A DNA stretch of 64,000 bases, taken from contig NZ_JBHUIW010000001.1 of the NCBI RefSeq assembly GCF_042682915.1, forward strand, positions 248,001 through 312,000, in the 5' to 3' direction. The notes under the pieces are model-generated. The model saw only the letters and a list, made by a program, of their open reading frames with translations, did not search any database and had not been told where the DNA came from. The position numbers and the translations under genes are program-made. This DNA is from Rhodoplanes azumiensis (GTDB lineage: Bacteria; Pseudomonadota; Alphaproteobacteria; Rhizobiales; Xanthobacteraceae). Below are positions 1 to 9,687 of this stretch, in pieces; within the stretch, counting starts at the first letter, position 1, and the number at the start of each line of letters is the position of its first letter.

Positions 1-800
1 TCGTGATGCTGCAGCTCCGCTCGATCGCCGAGAAGATGGACCGCCAGCTCACCCATCGCGGCGCCGCCCGCTCGGTGACGGCGCTCGCCGCCATGCTGGC
101 GCACGAGATCAAGAACCCGCTGTCGGGCATCCGCGGCGCCGCCCAGCTCCTGGAGCAGTCGGCGAGCGACGACGACCGCACGCTGACGCGCCTCATCTGC
201 GACGAGGCCGACCGCATCGTGAAGCTGGTCGACCGCATGGAGGTGTTCGCCGACAAGCGCCCGGTCGATCGCGAGCCGGTCAACATCCATGTCGTGCTCG
301 AGCACGTGAAGCGGCTCGCCCAGTCGGGCTTCGCCCGTCACATCCGCTTCGTCGAGGACTACGACCCGTCGCTGCCGGCGATTCTCGGCAACCGCGACCA
401 GCTCGTGCAGGTGTTCCTCAATCTGGTGAAGAACGCCGCCGAGTCGATCGGCCCGAACGCGACCGACGGCGAGATCCATCTCACCACGGCGTTCCGGCCC
501 GGCGTGCGCCTCTCGCTGCCGGGCAGCAAGACGCGGGTGTCGCTGCCGCTCGAGTTCTGCGTCAAGGACAACGGCCCCGGCGTGCCGGAGGATCTCCGGC
601 CGCATCTGTTCGAGCCGTTCATGACCACCAAGCCGACCGGCACGGGCCTCGGCCTGGCGCTGGTCGCCAAGATCATCGGGGACCACGGCGGCATCGTCGA
701 GTGCGAATCGCAGCCGCGCCGGACCTCGTTCAGCGTTCTGATGCCGATGTACACGGGCGACGACGCCGCCGAGCGCGGCGGTCCGCCCTCGCGAGGATGA
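1..800 (+). CDS. ntrB: Nitrogen regulation sensor histidine kinase NtrB (GlnL), 3' part
   Basis: C-terminal 265 residues of a histidine kinase; the N-terminal PAS part lies before the window. The H-box HEIKNPLSGIRG has its phospho-acceptor His encoded at 102-104. The N-box (NLVKNAAES), G1 (DNGPGVP), F (FEPFMTTK) and G2 (GTGLGLAL) boxes of the ATPase domain follow in order. In the known family NtrB phosphorylates NtrC under nitrogen limitation and is switched to phosphatase by PII. The stop codon lies 2 bases before the preferred ntrC start, so the two are translationally coupled. The assignment rests on the kinase boxes and on the directly adjoining ntrC. Confidence 0.95.
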   Translation, partial: VMLQLRSIAEKMDRQLTHRGAARSVTALAAMLAHEIKNPLSGIRGAAQLLEQSASDDDRTLTRLICDEADRIVKLVDRMEVFADKRPVDREPVNIHVVLEHVKRLAQSGFARHIRFVEDYDPSLPAILGNRDQLVQVFLNLVKNAAESIGPNATDGEIHLTTAFRPGVRLSLPGSKTRVSLPLEFCVKDNGPGVPEDLRPHLFEPFMTTKPTGTGLGLALVAKIIGDHGGIVECESQPRRTSFSVLMPMYTGDDAAERGGPPSRG

Positions 801-802
801 CG

Positions 803-2245
<1,443 letters not shown>

Positions 2246-2370
2246 TCGGCTCGCGTCCCGACCGACCTGTTCGGCCGCCCGGGCTCGGCCGCTCCTCGCG
2301 ATCCGCTCGCGCTCTCGTGAAGACGAGGGCGCCGTGGATTCGTCTCAATTCGGCAACATTGTTGTACAAA

Positions 2371-2389
2371 TGCCTCAGCCTGAGAGGCA
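2371..2389 (+). promoter_or_regulatory. Small inverted repeat upstream of ntrY
   Basis: TGCCTC at 2371-2376 pairs with GAGGCA at 2384-2389, 40 bases before the ntrY start. It lies next to an AT-richer patch with a TTGTACAA palindrome (about 2361-2368) in the 183-base ntrC-ntrY gap. This would fit a separate ntrYX promoter or operator, but no known binding motif is recognised. Weak evidence. Confidence 0.25.
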
Positions 2390-2428
2390 ATGACGGCGCG
2401 TCGGAGTCGATGCGGCCGAGGGGGGTGC

Positions 2429-4684
2429 ATGGCGAGCGTTGACGAGGCGACGAGCGCCGGGCTGGCCGAGGTGGTCAAGCCGGGCAGCGGCTCCGGAACC
2501 CGTATCCTCGGGCCGATCGGTGTCGCGGCCGCGCTGCTGTCGGCGCTCGTCACCTTTCTGGTGCTCGCCGGCCTGACCCCGATCGTGCCGACCCACAACG
2601 TCGTCGTCAGCCTGCTGATGGTCAACGGCACGGCGGTGGCGCTGCTGCTCGGCGTGATCGGCCGCGAGGTCTGGCAGATCGTCCAAGCGCGCCGGCGTGG
2701 CACCGCCGGCGCGAGGCTGCACGTGCGCATCGTCGGGCTGTTCTCGGTGATCGCGGCGGCGCCCGCCATCCTGGTCGCCGTGGTCGCCTCGATCACGCTC
2801 GACCGTGGCCTCGACCGCTTCTTCACCCAGCGCACCCGCGGCGTCATCGCCAACTCGTTGGTCGTCGCCGAGGTCTATCTCAACGAGCACGCCCAGTCGC
2901 TGCGCAGCGAGACGCAGGCGATGGCCTTCGACGTCGGCCGCGCCCGGCCGCTGTTCGACCAGGATCGCGACCGCTTCCGCCAGTTCTTCACGGCGCAGGC
3001 CCAGGTGCGCGGGCTGCCGATCGCCGTGCTGCTCGACAAGAACCTGGCCGTGATCGAGCGCGCCGACATCAAGCTCGCGCACGAGGCGCCGCGCCCGTCC
3101 GCCGCCATGCTGGCCGGCGTCGGCGAGGCCGAGCCGCAGGTGATCGTCAACCCGGATTCGAACTACGTCGCCGGGGCGATCAAGCTGCGCAACTACGACG
3201 ACACGACCCTGTTCGTCGCCCGGCCGCTCAATCCGCTCGTCGTCTCCCAGTTCCGCGAGACGCAGACGACCGTCTCGGAGTTCGCGGAGCTGGAGAAGCG
3301 GCGGCTCGGCGTGCAGATCGCCTTCGCCCTGATGTTCACGGTCATCGCGCTCACCGTGCTGCTCTCGGCCGTGTGGATCGGCTTCAACTTCGCCAACCGG
3401 CTGGTCGCGCCGATCCGTCGCCTGATCGGCGCCGCCAACGTGGTCTCGACCGGCAATCTCTACGTCCAGGTGCCGGTGCGCCAGTCCGAGGGCGATCTCG
3501 CCCAGCTCGGCGAGACCTTCAACAAGATGACGTCCGAGCTGCGCACCCAGCGCGACGACATCGTGCGGGCGCGTGACGTGATCGACAGCCGGCGGCGGTT
3601 CACCGAGGCCGTGCTCGCGGGCGCCAGCGCCGGCGTCGTCGGCGTCGGGGCCGACGGGCGGATCAGCATCCTCAACCGCTCGGCCGAGAAGCTGATCGGG
3701 GCGACCGAGCAGGAGGTGCTCGGCAAGCCGCTCGCCGAGGTGCTGCCCGAGCTCGCCGACATGTTCCTCTCCGCCCGCACAACCGGGCAACGTTTCGCGC
3801 AGGGGCAGGCCTCGATCAACCGGGCGGGGCGGGAGCGCACCGTCTCGGTGCGGATGACCACCGAGCAGTCGGCCGATCCCGAGCACGGCTACGTGTTCAC
3901 GCTCGACGACATCACGGATCTGGTCACGGCGCAGCGCACCTCGGCCTGGGCCGACGTCGCGCGTCGCATCGCCCACGAGATCAAGAACCCGCTGACCCCG
4001 ATCCAGCTCTCGGCCGAGCGCCTGCGCCGCAAGTACGGCAAGGTGATCGTCGAGGACAAACAAATCTTCGAGCAGTGCACCGACACGATCGTCCGGCAGG
4101 TGGAGGACATCCGCCGCATGGTCGACGAGTTCTCGCGCTTCGCCCGCATGCCGAAGCCGGTGATGACCGAGGAGGACGTCGCCGACACGGTGCGCCAGGC
4201 CGTGTTCCTGATGCGAGTCGGTCACGCCGATGTCGAAATCACCGCCGACATCCCCGACGGTCCGATGCCGGCACGATTCGACCGGCGCCTGATCTCGCAA
4301 GGATTGACCAACATCATCAAGAACGCGACCGAAGCGATCGCCGCGGTCCCGCCCGCCGAGCTCGACAAGGGCCATATCCACGTCGCCGCGGCGCGGGAGG
4401 GGAGCGACATCGTGATCGACGTGATCGACAACGGGATCGGGCTGCCGAAGGAGAACCGGCGGCGTCTGCTCGAGCCCTATGTGACGACCCGCGAGAAGGG
4501 CACCGGGCTCGGTCTCGCGATCGTCGGGAAGATTCTCGAGGAGCACGGCGGACGCATCGAGCTGCACGACGCAGCCGAGCGCGAGCCGGGCCGGCGCGGC
4601 GCCTGGTTCCGTCTGCGTTTCGCCGCCGAACCGGCCACCGCCGATCAAGACCAGCAGCAGGGCGAGCAACGACATGGCGTCTGA
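2429..4684 (+). CDS. ntrY: Nitrogen regulation sensor histidine kinase NtrY
   Basis: A 751-residue membrane kinase. Hydrophobic helices are at about residues 25-49, 56-78, 92-117 and 294-320, enclosing a periplasmic loop of about 180 residues. HAMP and PAS domains follow, then a HisKA domain with IAHEIKNPLTPIQ (His516) and a HATPase with N-box NIIKNATEA and GTGLGLAIV. The start at 2429 (MASVDEA) is preferred because of the purine-rich GAGGGGGG just upstream; an ATG at 2390 would add 13 residues and has no clear ribosome site. Its end overlaps the ntrX start by 11 bases, so the pair is coupled. In rhizobia NtrYX is linked to nitrogen, redox and envelope control. Confidence 0.95.
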   Translation: MASVDEATSAGLAEVVKPGSGSGTRILGPIGVAAALLSALVTFLVLAGLTPIVPTHNVVVSLLMVNGTAVALLLGVIGREVWQIVQARRRGTAGARLHVRIVGLFSVIAAAPAILVAVVASITLDRGLDRFFTQRTRGVIANSLVVAEVYLNEHAQSLRSETQAMAFDVGRARPLFDQDRDRFRQFFTAQAQVRGLPIAVLLDKNLAVIERADIKLAHEAPRPSAAMLAGVGEAEPQVIVNPDSNYVAGAIKLRNYDDTTLFVARPLNPLVVSQFRETQTTVSEFAELEKRRLGVQIAFALMFTVIALTVLLSAVWIGFNFANRLVAPIRRLIGAANVVSTGNLYVQVPVRQSEGDLAQLGETFNKMTSELRTQRDDIVRARDVIDSRRRFTEAVLAGASAGVVGVGADGRISILNRSAEKLIGATEQEVLGKPLAEVLPELADMFLSARTTGQRFAQGQASINRAGRERTVSVRMTTEQSADPEHGYVFTLDDITDLVTAQRTSAWADVARRIAHEIKNPLTPIQLSAERLRRKYGKVIVEDKQIFEQCTDTIVRQVEDIRRMVDEFSRFARMPKPVMTEEDVADTVRQAVFLMRVGHADVEITADIPDGPMPARFDRRLISQGLTNIIKNATEAIAAVPPAELDKGHIHVAAAREGSDIVIDVIDNGIGLPKENRRRLLEPYVTTREKGTGLGLAIVGKILEEHGGRIELHDAAEREPGRRGAWFRLRFAAEPATADQDQQQGEQRHGV

Positions 4685-6044
4685 CATCCTGATCGTCGAC
4701 GACGAGGCCGACATCCGCGAGCTGGTGGCCGGCATCCTGGAGGACGAGGGCTACGGCACCCGCACGGCCCGCGACTCCGACGATGCGCTGAAGGCCATCC
4801 AGGCGCGGCGCCCGAGCCTGGTGTTCCTCGACATCTGGCTTCAGGGCTCGAAGCTCGACGGGCTGCAGCTCCTCTCCACCATCAAGGCGGAGAATCCCGA
4901 GCTTCCCGTGGTGATGATCTCGGGCCACGGCAACATCGAGACCGCGGTCGCTGCCATCAAGCAGGGCGCCTACGACTTCATCGAGAAGCCGTTCAAGGCC
5001 GACCGGCTGGTGCTGGTCGCCGACCGCGCCCTGGAGACGTCGCGGCTCAAGCGCGAGGTGAAGGAGCTCAAGCAGCTCGCCCCGTTCCCGACCACGTTGG
5101 TCGGCCGCTCGACCGCCATCAACCACCTGCGCCAGACGATCGAGAAGGTCTCGCCGACCAACAGCCGCATTCTCATCGTCGGGCCGTCCGGCGCCGGCAA
5201 GGAGCTGACGGCGCGCACCGTGCACGCCCTTTCGGGCCGCGCCAGCGGTCCGTTCGTCGTGATCAACGCCGCCGCCATCACGCCGGAGCGGATGGAGGTG
5301 GAGCTGTTCGGCATCGAGCAATCGAACGGCAGCGAGACCCGCAAGGTCGGCGCCCTGGAGGAAGCTCACGGCGGCACGCTGTTCATCGACGAGATCGCCG
5401 ACATGCCGCGGGAGACGCAGAGCAAGATCCTGCGGGTTCTCGTCGATCAGCAGTTCCAGCGGGTCGGCGGCACCACCAAGGTGGCCGTCGACGTCCGTAT
5501 CGTCTCCTCGACGGGGCGAAACCTGGAGGAGGAGATCGCCGCCGGGCGGTTCCGCGAGGATCTCTATCACCGCCTCTCGGTGGTGCCGATCCGGGTGCCG
5601 CCGCTCGCCGAACGGCGCGACGACATCCCGGATCTCGTCGAGCATTTCCAGGATCAAATCTCGCAGGCGACCGGTCTGCCCAAGCGCCGGATCGGCGACG
5701 ATGCGCTCGCCGTGCTGCAGTCGCACGACTGGCCCGGCAACGTTCGCCAGCTGCGAAACAATGTCGAGCGGCTGATGATTCTCGCCGGCGGCGACCCGGA
5801 CGCCATCATCACGGCGTCGATGCTGCCGCCCGACGTCGGCTCGATGGTGCCGGCGATGCCGCGCGGCAACGGCGGCGAGCATCTGATGGGCATGCCGCTG
5901 CGCGACGCCCGCGAGGCCTTCGAGCGGGAGTATCTGCGCGCCCAGATCAGCCGGTTCGGCGGCAACATCTCGCGCACCGCCGAATTCGTCGGCATGGAAC
6001 GTTCGGCCCTGCACCGGAAGCTCAAGGCCCTGGGAATGGACTGA
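4674..6044 (+). CDS. ntrX: Response regulator NtrX (AAA+ domain without the GAFTGA loop)
   Basis: A 456-residue NtrC-family regulator: receiver with Asp53 (LDIWLQ), AAA+ with Walker A GPSGAGKE and Walker B LFIDEIAD, and a C-terminal Fis helix-turn-helix (SRTAEFVGMERSALHRKL). Where NtrC has GAFTGA this protein reads FGIEQSNGSETRKVGALE, so the sigma-54-contacting loop is missing. That is the known peculiarity of alphaproteobacterial NtrX and suggests it does not activate sigma-54 promoters in the standard way. It partners with NtrY just upstream. A palindromic repeat starts at its stop codon. Confidence 0.95.
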   Translation: MASDILIVDDEADIRELVAGILEDEGYGTRTARDSDDALKAIQARRPSLVFLDIWLQGSKLDGLQLLSTIKAENPELPVVMISGHGNIETAVAAIKQGAYDFIEKPFKADRLVLVADRALETSRLKREVKELKQLAPFPTTLVGRSTAINHLRQTIEKVSPTNSRILIVGPSGAGKELTARTVHALSGRASGPFVVINAAAITPERMEVELFGIEQSNGSETRKVGALEEAHGGTLFIDEIADMPRETQSKILRVLVDQQFQRVGGTTKVAVDVRIVSSTGRNLEEEIAAGRFREDLYHRLSVVPIRVPPLAERRDDIPDLVEHFQDQISQATGLPKRRIGDDALAVLQSHDWPGNVRQLRNNVERLMILAGGDPDAIITASMLPPDVGSMVPAMPRGNGGEHLMGMPLRDAREAFEREYLRAQISRFGGNISRTAEFVGMERSALHRKLKALGMD

Positions 6045-6091
6045 GCATGATCCCGAAAGGTGGCCTCCGGCTTTCGGATCGGATCATGCTC
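6043..6091. repeat. Rhizobial-type palindromic intergenic repeat
   Basis: The arms GAGCATGATC (6043-6052) and GATCATGCTC (6082-6091) are exact inverted copies. The inner parts (CCGAAAG / CTTTCGG) pair too, giving one long hairpin. The form matches a palindromic element that is abundant in many Hyphomicrobiales genomes. It overlaps the ntrX stop codon and could act as a transcript end or mRNA-stabilising hairpin. Confidence 0.75.
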
Positions 6092-6110
6092 CGACAAGAA
6101 GGAACGAACG

Positions 6111-6137
6111 AATCGACGTTTCGCGGAAACGTCGATT
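6111..6137. repeat. Perfect 12-bp inverted repeat upstream of the aminotransferase
   Basis: AATCGACGTTTC (6111-6122) and GAAACGTCGATT (6126-6137) are perfect inverted copies around a 3-base loop. They end 15 bases before the aminotransferase start. A strong hairpin this close to the start could be a terminator for ntrYX, an operator, or part of the same repeat family as 6043-6091. There is no clean T-run after it. Confidence 0.55.
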
Positions 6138-6152
6138 TGTTCTGATCACGTC

Positions 6153-7010
6153 ATGTCTCGTGTCGTCTACGTGAACGGCCGGTGGCGGCCGTTCCGCTCC
6201 GCCGTCGTCCATGTCGAGGACCGCGGCTATCAGTTCGCCGACGGTGTCTACGAGGTCTGCGAGGTGCGGGGCGGGCGGCTCGTCGACGAGCGCCGCCACA
6301 CCGAGCGCCTCGTGCGCTCGCTGTCGGAGCTGCGCATCCCGCTGCCGCTGCCGCTCTCCGCGCTGAGCGTCGTCCTGCACGAGGCGGTGCGGCGCAACCG
6401 GGTCCGCGACGGGCTCGTCTATCTGCAGATCACCCGCGGGGTCGCCCGCCGCGACCACGGCTTCCCGCCGCCCGGCACCCGGCCGAGCCTCGTCGTCTCC
6501 GCCAAGCGGATCGATCCGGCGGCCGGCGAGACAGCGGCGCGCGCCGGCATCGCGGTCGTCACCGTGCCGGAGACCCGCTGGGCGCGGGTCGACATCAAGG
6601 CCATCGCCCTCTTGCCCAACGTGCTCGCCAAGCAGGCGGCGCGGGAGCAGGGCGCCCGCGAGGCGTGGTTCGTCGACCGCGACGGCTTCGTCACCGAGGG
6701 GGCCTCGTCGAACGCCTGGATCGTCACCGGGCAGGGTGAGCTGGTCACCCGACCGGTCGGTCCGGACATCTTGCGCGGCATCTCCCGCGAGGTGGTCAAG
6801 GATGTGGCGACGGCCGAGGGCCTGATCCTGGTCGAACGCCCGTTCACGGTCGCCGAGGCCCTGGCGGCCCGCGAAGCCTTCGTCACGGCCGCGAGCCAGA
6901 TCGTCATGCCGGTGGTGCGGATCGACGGCCAGCCGGTCGCCGGCGGGGTGCCCGGGCCGGTCGCGGTGCGGCTGCGCGCCGCCTTCCATGCCCACGCCGA
7001 ATTCTCCTGA
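6153..7010 (+). CDS. dat: D-amino-acid transaminase (PLP fold type IV)
   Basis: A 285-residue class IV aminotransferase. The N-terminal VNGRW and EDRGYQFADGVYEV blocks and DIKAIALLPNVLAKQ, with the probable Schiff-base Lys149, match D-alanine transaminases. GFVTEGASSNAWIV is the cofactor phosphate-binding region. The expected reaction is D-alanine + 2-oxoglutarate to pyruvate + D-glutamate, feeding peptidoglycan or D-amino acid catabolism. The start at 6153 (MSRVVYVNG) fits homologue lengths; upstream in-frame codons lie within the hairpins. A D-amino-acid transaminase between ntrX and hfq is a common rhizobial arrangement. A branched-chain transaminase is the less likely alternative. Confidence 0.9.
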   Translation: MSRVVYVNGRWRPFRSAVVHVEDRGYQFADGVYEVCEVRGGRLVDERRHTERLVRSLSELRIPLPLPLSALSVVLHEAVRRNRVRDGLVYLQITRGVARRDHGFPPPGTRPSLVVSAKRIDPAAGETAARAGIAVVTVPETRWARVDIKAIALLPNVLAKQAAREQGAREAWFVDRDGFVTEGASSNAWIVTGQGELVTRPVGPDILRGISREVVKDVATAEGLILVERPFTVAEALAAREAFVTAASQIVMPVVRIDGQPVAGGVPGPVAVRLRAAFHAHAEFS

Positions 7011-7056
7011 CGGACGAAGCTGCTGCGAATTCAGGCGGTAATCGACCAGCTTGGGC

Positions 7057-7085
7057 TTGCGCTCGTTACCGCGGTGCAATCTAAT
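7057..7085 (+). promoter_or_regulatory. Possible sigma-70-type promoter for hfq
   Basis: TTGCGC (7057-7062), a 17-base spacer, then TCTAAT (7080-7085) lies about 105 bases before hfq in the 179-base gap after the aminotransferase. The -10 hexamer matches 5 of 6 consensus bases; the -35 matches only TTG. Plausible but weak. Confidence 0.3.
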
Positions 7086-7189
7086 ACCGATGCCCACGCT
7101 CTGCGAGCGCTGCAACGACGGCGCGCGCCGGGCGCGAAAAAGCAGCCACCTCGCGACGGGGACCGCGAGTACAACGGAAACAAACGGCC

Positions 7190-7444
7190 ATGGCAGCCGA
7201 TCGCTCACAAAACCTACAAGACACCTTCCTGAACTATGTTCGCAAGAACAAGACGCCGCTCACCATTTTTCTCGTGAACGGAGTCAAGCTCCAAGGCGTT
7301 GTCACCTGGTTCGACAACTTCTGTGTGCTTCTGCGGCGGGACGGCCACTCGCAACTCGTCTACAAGCACGCCATCTCGACCATCATGCCGGGTCACCCGA
7401 TCCAGCTGTTCGAAGGGGCCGAGGAAGCAGCGGAAAAGGCCTAG
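7190..7444 (+). CDS. hfq: RNA chaperone Hfq
   Basis: An 84-residue Sm-like protein. The Sm1 motif (FLVNGVKLQGVVTWFDNF) and Sm2 motif (LVYKHAIST) are complete, including the YKHA that forms the uridine-binding ring face. Hfq hexamers pair small RNAs with mRNAs; in rhizobia this affects nifA and stress control. Only a weak purine stretch (GGAAAC) precedes the start. hflX begins directly after the stop, as in most proteobacterial hfq-hflX operons. Confidence 0.97.
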   Translation: MAADRSQNLQDTFLNYVRKNKTPLTIFLVNGVKLQGVVTWFDNFCVLLRRDGHSQLVYKHAISTIMPGHPIQLFEGAEEAAEKA

Positions 7445-8851
7445 TTGGAGCCACGACACCGCGACGACCCGCAGCGCCTGACGCCGACCCCGACGGGTGC
7501 GGCCATGACGCGCTGTCTCGTCATCGGACCCTATCTGCGCACCACCGAGGCGCGGGCCGGCACGACCCGAGCCGATGGCTCCGTGCGCCCGGACGCGGTC
7601 GGTCGCGCGCCGGAGGCCCGGCTCGCCGAGGCGACCGGGCTGGCGCGGGCGATCGATCTCGACGTGGTCGAGAGCGGCATCGTCATGCTCTCGGCGATCC
7701 GGCCCGCCACCTATCTGGGCAAGGGCAAGGTCGACGAGTTCGCCGGCCTGGTGAAGAGCCTCGAGATCGGCCTCGTGGTGATGGACTGCGCACTCTCGCC
7801 CGTGCAGCAGCGCAATCTGGAACGGGCCTGGAGCACCAAGGTGCTCGACCGCACCGGCCTGATCCTGGAGATCTTCGGCCGGCGCGCCGCGACACGTGAG
7901 GGCACGCTGCAGGTCGAGCTGGCGCATCTGACCTACCAGAAGAGCCGGCTGGTGCGCTCCTGGACCCATCTCGAACGCCAGCGCGGCGGCTTCGGCTTCC
8001 TCGGCGGCCCGGGCGAGACCCAGATCGAGACCGACCGGCGGCTCATCCAGGACCGCATCCGGCGCATCGAGCACGACCTCGAAGGGGTCAAGCGCACCCG
8101 CACGCTCCACCGCATCAGCCGCAAGCGGGTGCCGTACCCGATCGTCGCGCTGGTCGGTTACACCAATGCCGGCAAGTCGACGCTGTTCAACCGGCTGACG
8201 CGGTCCGGCGTGCTCGCCGCCGACATGCTGTTCGCCACCCTCGACCCGACGCTGCGCGCCGTCGACCTGCCGAACGGTCCGCGCGTGATCCTCTCCGACA
8301 CGGTCGGCTTCATCTCGGATCTGCCGACCATGCTGGTCGCCGCCTTCCGCGCGACGCTGGAGGAGGTGATCGAGGCCGACCTGATCCTGCACGTGCGCGA
8401 CGTGTCGCACGGCGACACCCAGGCGCAGTCGAAGGACGTCGATCAGGTACTCGCGGAGCTCGGCATCCCGCCGGAGGACGAGCGCATCCTCGAGGTCTGG
8501 AACAAAGTCGACCAGGTGGCGCCCGAAGAGCGCGAGCGTCTCGAGAACCTGGCCGCCCGCCGGCCCGCCGAACGGCGGCCGCGGCTCGTCTCGGCGATCG
8601 ACGGGGAGGGGCTCGACGGCCTCGTCGCGACCATCGCGGAGCGCGTCGCGCGCACCCGGGTGGCGCTCACGGTCGAGGTCGACGCCGCCGACGGCGCCGC
8701 TTTGAGCTGGCTGCACCGGACCGGCGACGTGCTCGACACGACGACGTCGGACGACGGCGTCACCACGATCCATCTGCGCGTCCATCCGAGCCGAGAAGGG
8801 CAGGTGAGGGCGAAGTTCGGCGAGCGGGTGCGGGCGTCCGTCGCGAGCTGA
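7445..8851 (+). CDS. hflX: GTPase HflX
   Basis: A 468-residue ribosome-associated GTPase. An N-terminal HflX domain (YLGKGKVDEF...) is followed by the G domain: G1 GYTNAGKST near residue 237, G3 DTVGF, G4 NKVD. HflX splits stalled 70S ribosomes during heat stress. The start is a TTG at 7445, directly after the hfq stop, with GGAAAAGG (7432-7439) 5 bases upstream; the encoded MEPR opening is common in rhizobial HflX. An ATG at 7505 is the alternative and would remove 20 residues. Confidence 0.93.
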   Translation: MEPRHRDDPQRLTPTPTGAAMTRCLVIGPYLRTTEARAGTTRADGSVRPDAVGRAPEARLAEATGLARAIDLDVVESGIVMLSAIRPATYLGKGKVDEFAGLVKSLEIGLVVMDCALSPVQQRNLERAWSTKVLDRTGLILEIFGRRAATREGTLQVELAHLTYQKSRLVRSWTHLERQRGGFGFLGGPGETQIETDRRLIQDRIRRIEHDLEGVKRTRTLHRISRKRVPYPIVALVGYTNAGKSTLFNRLTRSGVLAADMLFATLDPTLRAVDLPNGPRVILSDTVGFISDLPTMLVAAFRATLEEVIEADLILHVRDVSHGDTQAQSKDVDQVLAELGIPPEDERILEVWNKVDQVAPEERERLENLAARRPAERRPRLVSAIDGEGLDGLVATIAERVARTRVALTVEVDAADGAALSWLHRTGDVLDTTTSDDGVTTIHLRVHPSREGQVRAKFGERVRASVAS

Positions 8852-9047
8852 CGTCGCCACGCGAGCCAGGCGGCCGGGCGAGACATTCGGGCGGACGAGC
8901 GGCTTCGTGTCAGCCGGCGAATCTCGAACCGGGGGCCTGGGCCCCTCGACATCCTCCTCTGCCGTTCCCATATCAGGCTGATCGAAGACCCGCGCCGTGG
9001 CACTTCTGACCTTACGGTCGTGCTTCCCGCCCATCGAGGAGACGACC

Positions 9048-9347
9048 GTGTCGGTGACACATCCGCTTCCCATCATCCGCGAGAACGACAGGCAGCGACT
9101 CCACCGGACGGCGCCGTCGATGCGGCGGGCGCTGTCTCACGAACCGCGGGTGGCGCAGGATCGCTGCCCGGAATGTGCCGCACGCGCGCCGGTCGCTCCG
9201 TGCCGCTCGAATTACGTGTCGGGCGGCGTGATCGAGCATCATTGGGCCTGCAGCGGATGCGGGAGAGCCTGGGTCACGCGGATCGACGTCTCGCGACTTG
9301 GCGCCGCGCGTATCGCGCCTGCGCTGATCGACACGGCATCGCAATAG
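9048..9347 (+). CDS. Small hypothetical protein with zinc-ribbon-like Cys pairs
   Basis: 99 residues, function unknown. Two Cys pairs (RCPECAAR and WACSGCGR) about 33 residues apart, with the intervening NYVSGGVIEHHW, resemble a zinc ribbon. The GTG start at 9048 is chosen for the strong GAGGAGA 5 bases upstream; an ATG at 9120 would leave 75 residues and keep both Cys pairs. The next small gene follows 13 bases later, so the two may form an operon. The short G/C hairpin at 8933-8946 lies between hflX and this gene. Confidence 0.6.
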   Translation: MSVTHPLPIIRENDRQRLHRTAPSMRRALSHEPRVAQDRCPECAARAPVAPCRSNYVSGGVIEHHWACSGCGRAWVTRIDVSRLGAARIAPALIDTASQ

Positions 9348-9360
9348 CGAGGTGGAAGCA

Positions 9361-9561
9361 ATGGCGACTCTGCACAAGTATCAGCTCGGTCAACAGGTGA
9401 GGCTCGTCCACACGACCCGATTTCGGGCGACGGCCGACGGGCCCTACGAGATCACGCGCCAACTTCCTCTCGAGGACAGTGGATTCCGCTATCGCGTGAA
9501 GAGCAACAGGGAGCAGTACGAGCGCGTCGTCGGCGAGGACGAGCTCGAGCGCGCGAGCTGA
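9361..9561 (+). CDS. Small conserved hypothetical protein
   Basis: 66 residues beginning MATLHKYQLGQQVRLVHTTR. The pattern 'YxxGQxVR...Y.I.R.LP...Y.YRVKS...ERVV.EDEL' resembles a small protein often seen in Bradyrhizobiaceae that has no assigned function. It may be a small beta-barrel. The start at 9361 has GAGGTGGA (9350-9357 region) just upstream; a GTG at 9352 is in frame. No signal peptide or membrane segment. Confidence 0.7.
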   Translation: MATLHKYQLGQQVRLVHTTRFRATADGPYEITRQLPLEDSGFRYRVKSNREQYERVVGEDELERAS

Positions 9562-9663
9562 GCCGGCCTGGACGCATCGATCCGGCGGTCTCGTCGGCGG
9601 TCTCGCAGCTCCGACCTCGTGAGACAGGGCCGGGCGCCGGCGACCTGCAGTCCTGCGATCAAT

Positions 9664-9687
9664 CGACCCGGCTATCGACCCGGCTAT
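9664..9687. repeat. 12-bp tandem duplication at the mazG stop codon
   Basis: CGACCCGGCTAT occurs twice in direct succession (9664-9675, 9676-9687). The second copy contains the TAG stop of mazG (read on the minus strand). One of many 12-15 bp tandem duplications in this window. Confidence 0.85.
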
